Assembly: GCA_002049885.1 (NCBI GenBank)
Contig: MVCS01000127.1
Location: 1 to 5,295, forward strand
Reading direction: 5' to 3'
Source: Planctomycetales bacterium 4484_123
GTDB lineage: Bacteria > Planctomycetota > Phycisphaerae > SM23-33
Length of the DNA stretch: 5,295 nucleotides
Below, one piece after another: positions 1 through 5,295 of the stretch; positions within the stretch are counted from its first letter, which is position 1; every line of letters begins with the position of its first letter. Below the pieces are notes generated by a model. That model searched no databases, was not told where the DNA came from, and saw only the letters and a program-made list of their open reading frames with translations. A program made the translations under genes and the position numbers.

Positions 1-65
1 TGGTGGCCGGGGTGTACGCCAACGCGGCCTGCCAGGTGGTCTTCCGGCTGTATCTGGGATGGTGA
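1..65 (+). CDS. C-terminal end of an unidentified protein (partial)
   Basis: Reading from base 3, 20 sense codons run to a TGA stop at 63-65; the start lies left of the window. The tail begins VAGVYANAA and ends FRLYLGW. It is mostly hydrophobic with aromatic residues near the end, as in the last helix of a membrane protein or a buried C-terminal helix, but 20 residues do not identify a family. This frame uses G or C at nearly all third positions, like the other genes here. The gene converges on the minus-strand membrane gene whose stop is at 105-107, with a 39-base gap. No hairpin or T-run terminator is visible in that gap. The frame could be chance, because the other two forward frames also lack an early stop; the codon pattern favours this one. 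Confidence 0.5.
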   Translation, partial: VAGVYANAACQVVFRLYLGW

Positions 66-104
66 GTTCGCCGGGGGCATCTCGCCGGGCGTGGTTCTGT
101 GGGC

Positions 105-2732
105 TCAGGCGTCGTCTCCGCCGATGCTGATCTCGCTGAGCAGAGCCCCGATGGTTGCCAAGAGTCCGAAGACGAAGGCCCACCACAGGGCCGTACCGGC
201 CGAGGCCGCCAGATAGCCCAGTGGCGGGATGACGGCCAGGCTTGCCAGCGGCCCGTAGCCGAGGGCGGCGTTGGCGGCAGCCGAGGCCAACCCCGCAAAG
301 GCACCGCTGGCGGTGGCCAGTGCGATGCGCTTCGCCAGGGTCAGGCCGCCGGCCCATCGGGTGGTCAGCATGCCGGTCAGTAGTGGCAGTGACAGGGCCA
401 GTGTGAGGACGTCCTTCAGGCCTGGCGCCATGCCCGAGGCGGCGATGTGATTGGCCTCGGCCAGTGCCATCAGTCCCAAGGTTGCGGCGGCGATGGGGCC
501 GGCATGCCACAGCCGACTCGGCAGCGAGCGGCGGCGTTCGGCCCTCTGGCGCATCTTCCGGCGCACGGTGAGCGGATAGTTGTAGAAGACATCGAACACG
601 GCGTGCTCCAGCAGGGCCCCGCGCTCGCCGAAGACCGGCACGATGTGGACGGCCCCGGTGGCCCAGTGGCCGGCCATGAAACGTGCCAGGGCCGGGTAGC
701 GGTAGGCCATCTGGATGGGGAAGGCCAAGTAGCCAACGTACTTGAAGAAGCCCAGGAACACGGCGATGTTGTAGTCCTTGAAGTTCCGCTCGCGCAGCAC
801 CAGGTACAGCACGTACAGGCCGCGAACAAGCGAGCCGGGGGAGATCGGCGTGGCCTGGAAGGCACCCAGGATCAAGCCCACGTGCTTCGCCCGCTGCTGG
901 GGGGGCAGTTCCGGGTGGTGCAGCCAGTAGATGATCGAAACCGCCACCGAGACCACCTGCGTGATCGGCAGCGTGCAGACGTGCACGGCCAGGCTCTTGA
1001 GGTACTTCTGAATGAAGGGCTCGTCCATGCGGGATTCTATCCGCTGGGCGTCGGCCTCGCTGATCATGCCGTTTCGCCGGCCCTCGGCCAGCATGTCGCG
1101 CAGCCACTGCTCGCGTGCCCGGGGATTGAAATACAGCACCACTGGCCGGGCGAAGGCATACTTGAGTTTCTCCCAGGCATACTGGCGGTCGGTGAGCATG
1201 CGGTGGAGGAAGGCCGGCAGCAGTGCCAGGGGCAGGTGCAGCGCGAACCGCCACGGCTGTCGCGCCAGCCTCCGCGCCCGCCGGGCGCCGATCCGTCCGC
1301 GCCGCAGCCAGGCGATCAGGGTCTCCAACAGGCGGGCGCGGATGGCCCGGCCCAGGTATGCCTTCTCGCTGAGCATGCGGGCGTAGTGGCGGCGGTAGTC
1401 TTCCCGCCCGGCAACGCGGCGGAGAAGCCTCGCCAGCGGACTGGCGATAAGGGCCAAGACGCCGGCTGCGGCCAGCATCGGCAGGCTGGCCGTCCAGCTC
1501 AGCAGGCAGGTCAGGACCAGCACGGCGGCGGCCAATCGTGCCAGGCCCGGCAGCAGGCCCAGCAGGGCGAAGCAGAGGCTCAAGACCCGGCTCTTGCGCA
1601 ACCGGTCTCCCACGGCTGCATCTGCGGCCCCGGAGACGCGCCAGCCGGTGACGGTCGAGTCGAAGATGCCCTTCCAAAGCCGGCCGTCGTACAGCAGCCG
1701 GAGGTGATGGTGCGTGATGTCCGGCAGCGAGTTGCGGTAGGCCTCCTCGCAGCGGAGCAGTTCCTCGTAGGTCTCGCCCAGGTCGGCGAAGTCGGCCGGG
1801 TGTGCCTCCATGAAGCGCCGCAGCTTCTCCAGGTCGCCGCGGTCGAACTGAACGACCGAGCCGCGGGCGATGCCCTGGAAGATGAGCTTCACGTCGCCGG
1901 GGCTCATGGGCAGGAAGGGCAGCAGGGCCAGGCCCGGGCGGAAGTCAACAGCCGTCAACCCGGCGGCGGGGTCGCCCTCGGCGTCGCGGCGCTTCAGCAC
2001 GTTTGGCTGGCTCTTGCAGGTCCACCACTCGTACTGGCGGGCCAGTTCCGGCGCGCCCAGTTCGTGCAGCAGCTCCACGAACCGGCGCATGAAGGTCTTC
2101 TTGGCACGGTACTCAGGCGAGCCGAGCCGCTCTGCCGGTACGTCCCGGCCGCGGGACCAGGCGCGGCGGGCGTCGAGGTGATCGTCGGCCTCGAAGCGCC
2201 AGGTGCGCCCGTCCACCCATTCGCAGAGCTCCCCGCAACTGCCCAGGCGCTCGTCCACGAAGGTCCCAAGCACATCCACCACGACACGCTCCTCGCCGAA
2301 GCGCACGCGGGCGGCCCGGCGGATGAGCTTCTGCCAGAGGGCCCCGGCCCTGGCGGCGGCGGGATTGACCTGGAGCGAGAAGGCACCCTGGAAGCCCGCC
2401 AGGAAGACCGCGTCGCGGAACTTCCGGGCCAGCCGGGACGGCGGCAGCAGGATCTTCATGGCGCAGCTCTGGCCCGTGGCCAGGCCCGCGATGGGCTGGC
2501 CGTCGATATCCAGGACCTTGACGCGATACACCTGCCCCGCGAATCCGCCGCCCACGAAGGCCTCAACACGCAGCCTCACCGTGGCACGATTGGCCGGGGC
2601 CATGCCCTTCAGCTCGTAGTGCAGTTCCTCCCCCGGCTCGTAGCGCACGGTCCGGGGAGGGCGCAGCAGATCGCACCGGCGGACGGCCTCGGCCAGGGCC
2701 CGGGCGGTGGTCACTGAGTACTCAGCGGGCAC
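105..2732 (-). CDS. Large membrane protein with an N-terminal protein-kinase-like (probable pseudokinase) domain
   Basis: This 875-residue protein belongs to no family I recognise by name. Seen: residues 61-68 fit the kinase glycine loop GxGxxGxV (GGGFAGQV). AMK with Lys93 fits the VAIK lysine. CEWVDG at 170-175 resembles a kinase hinge. CKSQPNVLK at 239-247 aligns with the catalytic loop, with Asn244 at the metal-binding Asn and Cys239 where the catalytic Asp belongs. VDF at 262-264 fits the DFG Asp. From about residue 383 the chain is rich in hydrophobic segments (about 383-411, 413-433, 584-604, 655-673, then four or five between 742 and 863) separated by very basic, Arg-rich linkers. I infer a kinase-fold domain tied to a polytopic inner-membrane domain, able to bind nucleotide but probably inactive or atypical as a kinase. 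The start is GTG at 2732, chosen because AGGAG lies 8 bases upstream; the stop is TGA at 105-107. It is divergent from the lipoprotein gene. A UbiB/ABC1-like fold is possible, but the classical glycine loop argues against UbiB proper. Confidence is high that it is a gene and moderate on the kinase fold. Confidence 0.85.
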   Translation of the reverse strand: MPAEYSVTTARALAEAVRRCDLLRPPRTVRYEPGEELHYELKGMAPANRATVRLRVEAFVGGGFAGQVYRVKVLDIDGQPIAGLATGQSCAMKILLPPSRLARKFRDAVFLAGFQGAFSLQVNPAAARAGALWQKLIRRAARVRFGEERVVVDVLGTFVDERLGSCGELCEWVDGRTWRFEADDHLDARRAWSRGRDVPAERLGSPEYRAKKTFMRRFVELLHELGAPELARQYEWWTCKSQPNVLKRRDAEGDPAAGLTAVDFRPGLALLPFLPMSPGDVKLIFQGIARGSVVQFDRGDLEKLRRFMEAHPADFADLGETYEELLRCEEAYRNSLPDITHHHLRLLYDGRLWKGIFDSTVTGWRVSGAADAAVGDRLRKSRVLSLCFALLGLLPGLARLAAAVLVLTCLLSWTASLPMLAAAGVLALIASPLARLLRRVAGREDYRRHYARMLSEKAYLGRAIRARLLETLIAWLRRGRIGARRARRLARQPWRFALHLPLALLPAFLHRMLTDRQYAWEKLKYAFARPVVLYFNPRAREQWLRDMLAEGRRNGMISEADAQRIESRMDEPFIQKYLKSLAVHVCTLPITQVVSVAVSIIYWLHHPELPPQQRAKHVGLILGAFQATPISPGSLVRGLYVLYLVLRERNFKDYNIAVFLGFFKYVGYLAFPIQMAYRYPALARFMAGHWATGAVHIVPVFGERGALLEHAVFDVFYNYPLTVRRKMRQRAERRRSLPSRLWHAGPIAAATLGLMALAEANHIAASGMAPGLKDVLTLALSLPLLTGMLTTRWAGGLTLAKRIALATASGAFAGLASAAANAALGYGPLASLAVIPPLGYLAASAGTALWWAFVFGLLATIGALLSEISIGGDDA

Positions 2733-2740
2733 GCGGTGCT

Positions 2741-2745
2741 CTCCT
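2741..2745 (-). promoter_or_regulatory. Ribosome binding site for the membrane pseudokinase-like gene
   Basis: On the minus strand AGGAG is followed by eight bases and then the GTG at 2732-2730. This is a near-ideal Shine-Dalgarno and spacing. It decides for the GTG start over the internal GTG at codon 7. Confidence 0.7.
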
Positions 2746-2788
2746 GTGCGTCTGGAGCGGAGCGAACGTAGTAGTCATATCGGCAGGA

Positions 2789-2810
2789 GTTCCGGAACGC
2801 TGTTGGCAAC
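2789..2810. promoter_or_regulatory. Adjacent short palindromes in the divergent gap (possible operator)
   Basis: GTTCCGGAAC (2789-2798) is a perfect 10-bp palindrome. Three bases further on, GTTGGCAAC (2802-2810) is a palindrome about a central base. Both begin with GTT and end with AAC, and their centres are about 12.5 bp apart. Lying between two divergent start codons, they could be paired half-sites for a regulator that controls one or both genes. Short palindromes are common by chance in GC-rich DNA and no regulator gene is visible nearby, so this is a candidate only. Confidence 0.25.
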
Positions 2811-2862
2811 TCGCGGTCCTCTTCCCTGCTGGGCGATTTCCTGTGGCGTGGCCTCGGCCTGT

Positions 2863-2871
2863 TGGTAAAAT
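2863..2871 (+). promoter_or_regulatory. Possible extended -10 promoter for the lipoprotein gene
   Basis: TGG followed by TAAAAT (2866-2871) gives a TGn extended -10 element whose hexamer matches five of six consensus bases, in an otherwise GC-rich stretch. No convincing -35 hexamer sits 16-18 bp upstream, which is tolerable for an extended -10 promoter. Transcription would begin near 2878, giving a leader of about 52 bases that includes the ribosome binding site at 2918-2923. Planctomycete promoters are poorly defined, so this rests on general sigma-70 rules. Confidence 0.35.
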
Positions 2872-2917
2872 GCCGCTGCTGGCTCGTCGGGGCTGGGATC
2901 GGCAACGGGAATCGGTC

Positions 2918-2923
2918 AGGGAG
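2918..2923 (+). promoter_or_regulatory. Ribosome binding site for the lipoprotein gene
   Basis: AGGGAG stands six bases before the ATG at 2930. This selects that ATG over the in-frame ATGs at 2843 and 2870, neither of which has a purine-rich site ahead of it. Starting at 2930 also puts the lipoprotein signal peptide exactly at the N-terminus. Confidence 0.7.
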
Positions 2924-2929
2924 AAACCC

Positions 2930-3463
2930 ATGTGTCACAGAAACGTCCTGGCGGCGTGCATCTTCCTGGGTCTTTCGGCGCTCGGCGGGCTCGCGGGATG
3001 TACCGCGGCCAAGCACAAGGGGAAGGGGCGGGTCCACGACGAGAAACATGGTTTCTCCATCGTCCCGCCGGCTGGATGGGTCAGCCGGGGTGAGTTCATG
3101 GGAAACTTCATGACCTTCACGGGGCCCCAGGAGGAAGGTTTCGCGGTCAACTTCAACGTCAATGCCCGGGTCCACGACCGCTCTCCAATCGAACAGTTCC
3201 CGGCGCAGATCAAGCCTGCCTACAGGAAGATGCTCACCGATCTGGTCGTCGCTGACGAACGGTTCGTCACGATAGACAAGAAGAAATGCTACTGCATCTC
3301 CAGCAAGTTCACGATGGGGACCAGCCGGCTTCAGAATCTCCAGTATTTCTTGGTCGGCGATAACAACAAGCTCTACGTCATGACGTTCACCGCTCCGGCG
3401 GATGCATTCGCCAAGTACCGGCCGCTGTTCGAAAGGACCGCGCTGACGGTTCGGACGGACTAG
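2930..3463 (+). CDS. Small lipoprotein with a PsbP/DcrB-like domain
   Basis: This is a 177-residue secreted lipoprotein. The N-terminus is MCHRNVL, then a hydrophobic stretch (about residues 6-21) ending in the lipobox LAGC. Cys24 would be lipidated and signal peptidase II would cleave before it. After a short Lys/Gly linker, the mature part (about 35-177) reads like the Mog1/PsbP/DcrB fold: an opening FSIVPPAGW (42-50), a strand VNFNVN (73-78), a helical middle (about 88-106), a pair of strands around QYFLV (138-142) and LYVMTFTA (148-155), and a final helix FAKYRPLFERTA (160-171). Members of this fold often bind partner proteins or sit at the envelope, but no enzymatic role follows. It lacks Asp at position +2 (Thr25 instead), so by the E. 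coli rule it would reach the outer membrane; the rule may not apply here. A CYC motif (120-122) is unusual in the mature domain. The stop is TAG at 3461-3463 and no T-run terminator follows. The fold assignment is by pattern only. Confidence 0.88.
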   Translation: MCHRNVLAACIFLGLSALGGLAGCTAAKHKGKGRVHDEKHGFSIVPPAGWVSRGEFMGNFMTFTGPQEEGFAVNFNVNARVHDRSPIEQFPAQIKPAYRKMLTDLVVADERFVTIDKKKCYCISSKFTMGTSRLQNLQYFLVGDNNKLYVMTFTAPADAFAKYRPLFERTALTVRTD

Positions 3464-3507
3464 CTCCTCGGCCCCGGGCGCACGTGGCCGTGGGGACGGA
3501 GGCATAT

Positions 3508-3510
3508 ATG
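3508..3510 (+). other. ATG with a strong Shine-Dalgarno, opening a frame that overlaps the AddB-like gene
   Basis: GGAGG at 3498-3502 stands five bases before an ATG at 3508, inside the palindrome GCATATATGC (3502-3511). The frame stays open to 4065, out of phase with the AddB-like gene that starts at 3602. Its product is rich in Gly, Arg, Pro and Ala, typical of a shadow frame in GC-rich DNA, and it resembles nothing I know. I record only the initiation signal. It could be chance, or a translated leader that loads ribosomes ahead of the next gene. I do not call the 186-codon frame a gene. Confidence 0.25.
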
Positions 3511-3551
3511 CGGCTGCGGGACGTTCTTCGCGGGAGGGACGTGACAGTCGA

Positions 3552-3583
3552 CCGTGGCGGTCACTTGTCCAGCCGCGGCGGTC
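3552..3583. repeat. Imperfect direct repeat, two 11-bp units 21 bp apart
   Basis: CCGTGGCGGTC (3552-3562) recurs as CCGCGGCGGTC (3573-3583) with one mismatch. The 21-bp period is two turns of B-DNA, so both copies face the same side of the helix. The first copy also takes part in small inverted repeats: GACCG/CGGTC at 3550-3562, and GTGAC at 3541 with GTCAC ending at 3564. They sit immediately upstream of the AddB-like start and flank a weak -35 element. A repressor or activator site is plausible but unproven. Confidence 0.3.
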
Positions 3584-3593
3584 GTGTCAGAAT
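3565..3593 (+). promoter_or_regulatory. Weak sigma-70-type promoter candidate for the AddB-like gene
   Basis: TTGTCC (3565-3570) and CAGAAT (3588-3593) are separated by exactly 17 bp; each matches four of six consensus bases. Transcription would start near 3600, almost on the ATG at 3602, giving a leaderless or near-leaderless mRNA. This fits the poor ribosome binding site there. Matches of this quality can arise by chance. Confidence 0.22.
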
Positions 3594-3601
3594 AGGCCGC
3601 A

Positions 3602-5295
3602 ATGGGTGGAGCAAGGCATCTGGGCGGTCGATCCGAGGTAGCATTCGAACCCGGCGAGGGGGTGTACGTCCTTACTGGTCCGGCCCGGTGCGGCAAGACC
3701 TCCGCGGTGCTCCGGCTGTACCGGCGGAGCCTGGACGAGCTGGGCAGGCCCGGCTGCCTGGTGATCGTCCCCAACGCCCCGGCGGCCGCGCAGATGCGGG
3801 ACCGGCTGCTGGATGGGGTCGATACCGGCGTGCTGGTGGCTCCCGCGGTGACTACATTTGCCGCCCTGGCGGCGGGGATTCTCTCGGCCTCGGGCCGGGC
3901 GGTGGAGACGCTCGACCCCGTGCAGCGCCACCTGTTGCTGGCGGGGATCGTGGCGGAGATGGCCTCGGCCGGGGAGCTGCGGGCCCTGGGTGGCCTGGCG
4001 GACACGCCGGGGTTGGTCGCGGCGCTGGATGGGTCCATTGCCGAGCTGAAGCGCGCCGCCGTTGAGCCCGAGGTCCTGGCCGCGGCGGTCGATCCCGACT
4101 CGGCCAAGGACGCCGACCTGGTGGCCATCTATGCCCGCTACCAGCAGACGCTCAGGGAAACCGGGCGCTACGACGTGGAGGGGCTGATGTGGCTGGCCCG
4201 GGACCTCCTGGCCGCCGACCCCGCCGCGGCGCTGGGACATACCGGCATCTCCGCCGTGGCCGTGGACGGCTTCACCGATTTCACACCCACCCAGTTGGAG
4301 ATGCTCACCTGGTTGGCCCGGCGCGTGCGGACCGTGCTCATCACCCTGCCGGTGATGGACGATGCCCGCAGCCGGCTGTGGCACTGGACACGGCGGACGC
4401 TGGAGCGCGTCCGACGGGCGCTGGGAAGTGCGGAGGTCGTGGCCCTGGAGGCCGGGGCCGACCCGATGCCGAGTATGTTCGACCTGGCCGCCCGGGGCGG
4501 CGAGGCCCCGGTTGCCGGTTCCGCCGACGCCTGTCCCATCGGCATTACCATCCTGGAGGCCCCTGACGTCGAGGCCGAGGTCCGCGCGGTGGCAGGGGCC
4601 GTCAAGGCTGACCTGTTGGCCTCCGCCCGGCCCGGGTCCGTGGCCGTGCTGGTCCGGAACCTGGAGGGCTATCAGGAGCCCATCGAGCGTATCTTCGCCG
4701 CCTGCGGCATTCCCGTGGCCGGCCGGCCCAGGCCGCTGGCTGAGAGCAACGTCGTCCGCTACATCCTGGCCCTGCTGTCGCTGCCGCCGGAGTGGGAGTT
4801 CCACAGGCTGCTGTCCATCATCAAGAGCAGCTATTTCCGCCCGGGGTCGCTGGGGGCGGGTTTCGATGCCACCACGGTGGCCACGGCCGAGATGGCCATT
4901 CGCACGGCCAGCGTGCTGGGGGGGCGTGAAGAGTACGCCGCCGCGTTCGACCGGCTGGCCCGACAGGCCCGGCTGGCTGCCGGCGGAGAGGAGGAAGAGC
5001 CGGAAGCCCTGAGCCTGGGGCCTTTGATGGCCGATGTGGCAGCCATCGAGTCGGCGGGGGCGATGGTGGAGGCGTTGCTGGGTCGGCTGGACCGGCTCGC
5101 CGATGCGCGGACCCTCGCCGAGTACGCCGGTGCCGTGCGCGAGGTGGTGGGGGCCTTGGGGATCGCCTCGGCCGCGGCCGAGTGCGACGACGAGCGAATC
5201 GTGGCAGCCGACTTGCGGGCGCTGAAGGCATTCGACGAGCTGCTGGAGGAGGTGGCCGCAGCCGCCGTGCCGGTCGGGACGGACCTGGAGAAGAT
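3602..5295 (+). CDS. addB: AddB/RexB-like subunit of an ATP-dependent helicase-nuclease (5' half)
   Basis: The frame runs open off the right edge: 564 residues are visible, about half of a typical AddB (around 1,100-1,200). AddB pairs with AddA to resect double-strand breaks for recombination, and in known enzymes it supplies Chi recognition and a C-terminal iron-sulfur nuclease domain, which would lie outside this window. Seen: Walker A GPARCGKT (residues 26-33, Lys32); an AddB-style VTTFAALA segment in the first helicase-like domain; a helical insertion; VDGFTDFTPTQ (221-231), the AddB form of motif II, where Gly-Phe replaces the Glu of active SF1 helicases; and in the second helicase-like domain VAVLVRNLEGY (347-357) followed by GIP (369-371). 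The ATG at 3602 is the first possible start after the in-frame TAG at 3593-3595. Its Shine-Dalgarno is poor (AGG, five bases upstream). GTG at 3662 is an alternative but lies only five codons before Walker A. Family assignment is strong; AddB rather than another member of the AddB/RexB/PD-(D/E)XK group is likely, not certain. An addA gene is expected downstream but is not visible. Confidence 0.82.
   Translation, partial: MGGARHLGGRSEVAFEPGEGVYVLTGPARCGKTSAVLRLYRRSLDELGRPGCLVIVPNAPAAAQMRDRLLDGVDTGVLVAPAVTTFAALAAGILSASGRAVETLDPVQRHLLLAGIVAEMASAGELRALGGLADTPGLVAALDGSIAELKRAAVEPEVLAAAVDPDSAKDADLVAIYARYQQTLRETGRYDVEGLMWLARDLLAADPAAALGHTGISAVAVDGFTDFTPTQLEMLTWLARRVRTVLITLPVMDDARSRLWHWTRRTLERVRRALGSAEVVALEAGADPMPSMFDLAARGGEAPVAGSADACPIGITILEAPDVEAEVRAVAGAVKADLLASARPGSVAVLVRNLEGYQEPIERIFAACGIPVAGRPRPLAESNVVRYILALLSLPPEWEFHRLLSIIKSSYFRPGSLGAGFDATTVATAEMAIRTASVLGGREEYAAAFDRLARQARLAAGGEEEEPEALSLGPLMADVAAIESAGAMVEALLGRLDRLADARTLAEYAGAVREVVGALGIASAAAECDDERIVAADLRALKAFDELLEEVAAAAVPVGTDLEK

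Noticed and set aside
66..104. Bidirectional terminator between the convergent genes at the left edge.
   Set aside because: No stable hairpin and no T-run on either strand was found in the 39 bases.
447..2717. A 756-codon open frame antisense to almost the whole membrane pseudokinase gene.
   Set aside because: The product is low-complexity (Gln, Gly, Ala, His, Pro), with no domain, signal peptide or plausible membrane pattern. Long antisense frames are expected opposite genes with G/C-biased third positions. The minus-strand frame has a Shine-Dalgarno, kinase motifs and membrane helices.
2844..2858. Possible sigma-54 element: GG and GC dinucleotides with 10 bp between them (2845-2846, 2857-2858).
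   Set aside because: The flanking bases do not fit the TTGC side of the consensus, and GG-N10-GC is frequent in DNA this GC-rich.
2843..2929. N-terminal extension of the lipoprotein from the in-frame ATG at 2843 or 2870.
   Set aside because: Neither ATG has a Shine-Dalgarno. The extension would bury the signal peptide about 20-30 residues inside the protein, and it overlaps the possible -10 element.
3464..3500. Rho-independent terminator after the lipoprotein gene.
   Set aside because: Runs of C and G (GGCCCC and GTGGGG) could pair weakly, but the loop is long and no T-run follows.
2711..3505. A 264-codon minus-strand frame opposite the lipoprotein gene.
   Set aside because: It overlaps the lipoprotein gene entirely and also the start of the minus-strand membrane gene. 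It has no recognisable domain, and the plus strand carries a clear lipobox protein with its own ribosome binding site.
3508..4065. A 186-codon plus-strand frame starting at the well-placed ATG 3508.
   Set aside because: The initiation signal is good, but the product is Gly/Arg/Pro-rich and overlaps the conserved N-terminal domain of the AddB-like protein in another phase. It is kept only as an initiation-signal oddity.
3587..4804. A 405-codon minus-strand frame opposite the AddB-like gene.
   Set aside because: Its composition is dominated by Gly, Gln, His, Pro and Arg with no motifs, while the plus-strand frame has Walker A, the DGF motif and helicase-like domain 2 in the right order.

Overview
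The window comes from a GC-rich bacterial chromosome: coding third positions are mostly G or C, and long stop-free shadow frames occur on both strands. It shows no phage, IS, CRISPR, tRNA or rRNA signal. The lipoprotein signal peptide and the AddB-type recombination protein point to a diderm bacterium. The gene style (a large kinase-fold/membrane fusion, a small lipoprotein and an AddB-like nuclease subunit) would suit a planctomycete or another PVC-like lineage, but that is a weak inference and no marker gene settles it.

Layout: (1) 1-65 (+) holds the last 20 codons of a gene entering from the left. (2) 105-2732 (-) encodes an 875-residue protein that faces the first gene tail to tail. Its N-terminal third has protein-kinase landmarks (Gly-rich loop, VAIK-type Lys, hinge-like EWVDG, catalytic-loop Asn, DFG-type Asp), but the usual catalytic Asp appears to be Cys. 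The remainder is polytopic membrane sequence of no recognised family. (3) 2733-2929 is a 197-bp divergent intergenic region with a possible extended -10 promoter and two adjacent short palindromes. (4) 2930-3463 (+) is a 177-residue lipoprotein with a PsbP/DcrB-like mature domain. (5) 3464-3601 is a 138-bp gap with a weak promoter, two near-identical 11-bp repeats 21 bp apart, and a short competing reading frame with a good Shine-Dalgarno. (6) 3602 to the right edge (+) is the first half of an AddB/RexB-like subunit of a RecBCD/AddAB-type helicase-nuclease.

How the genes relate: the membrane pseudokinase-like gene and the lipoprotein gene are divergent and may share control from the gap between them, but nothing shows that their products interact. 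The AddB-like gene is a separate double-strand-break repair function. Its AddA partner would be expected beyond the right edge. The most unusual item is the kinase-fold/membrane fusion. No complete new multi-gene system is demonstrable here.
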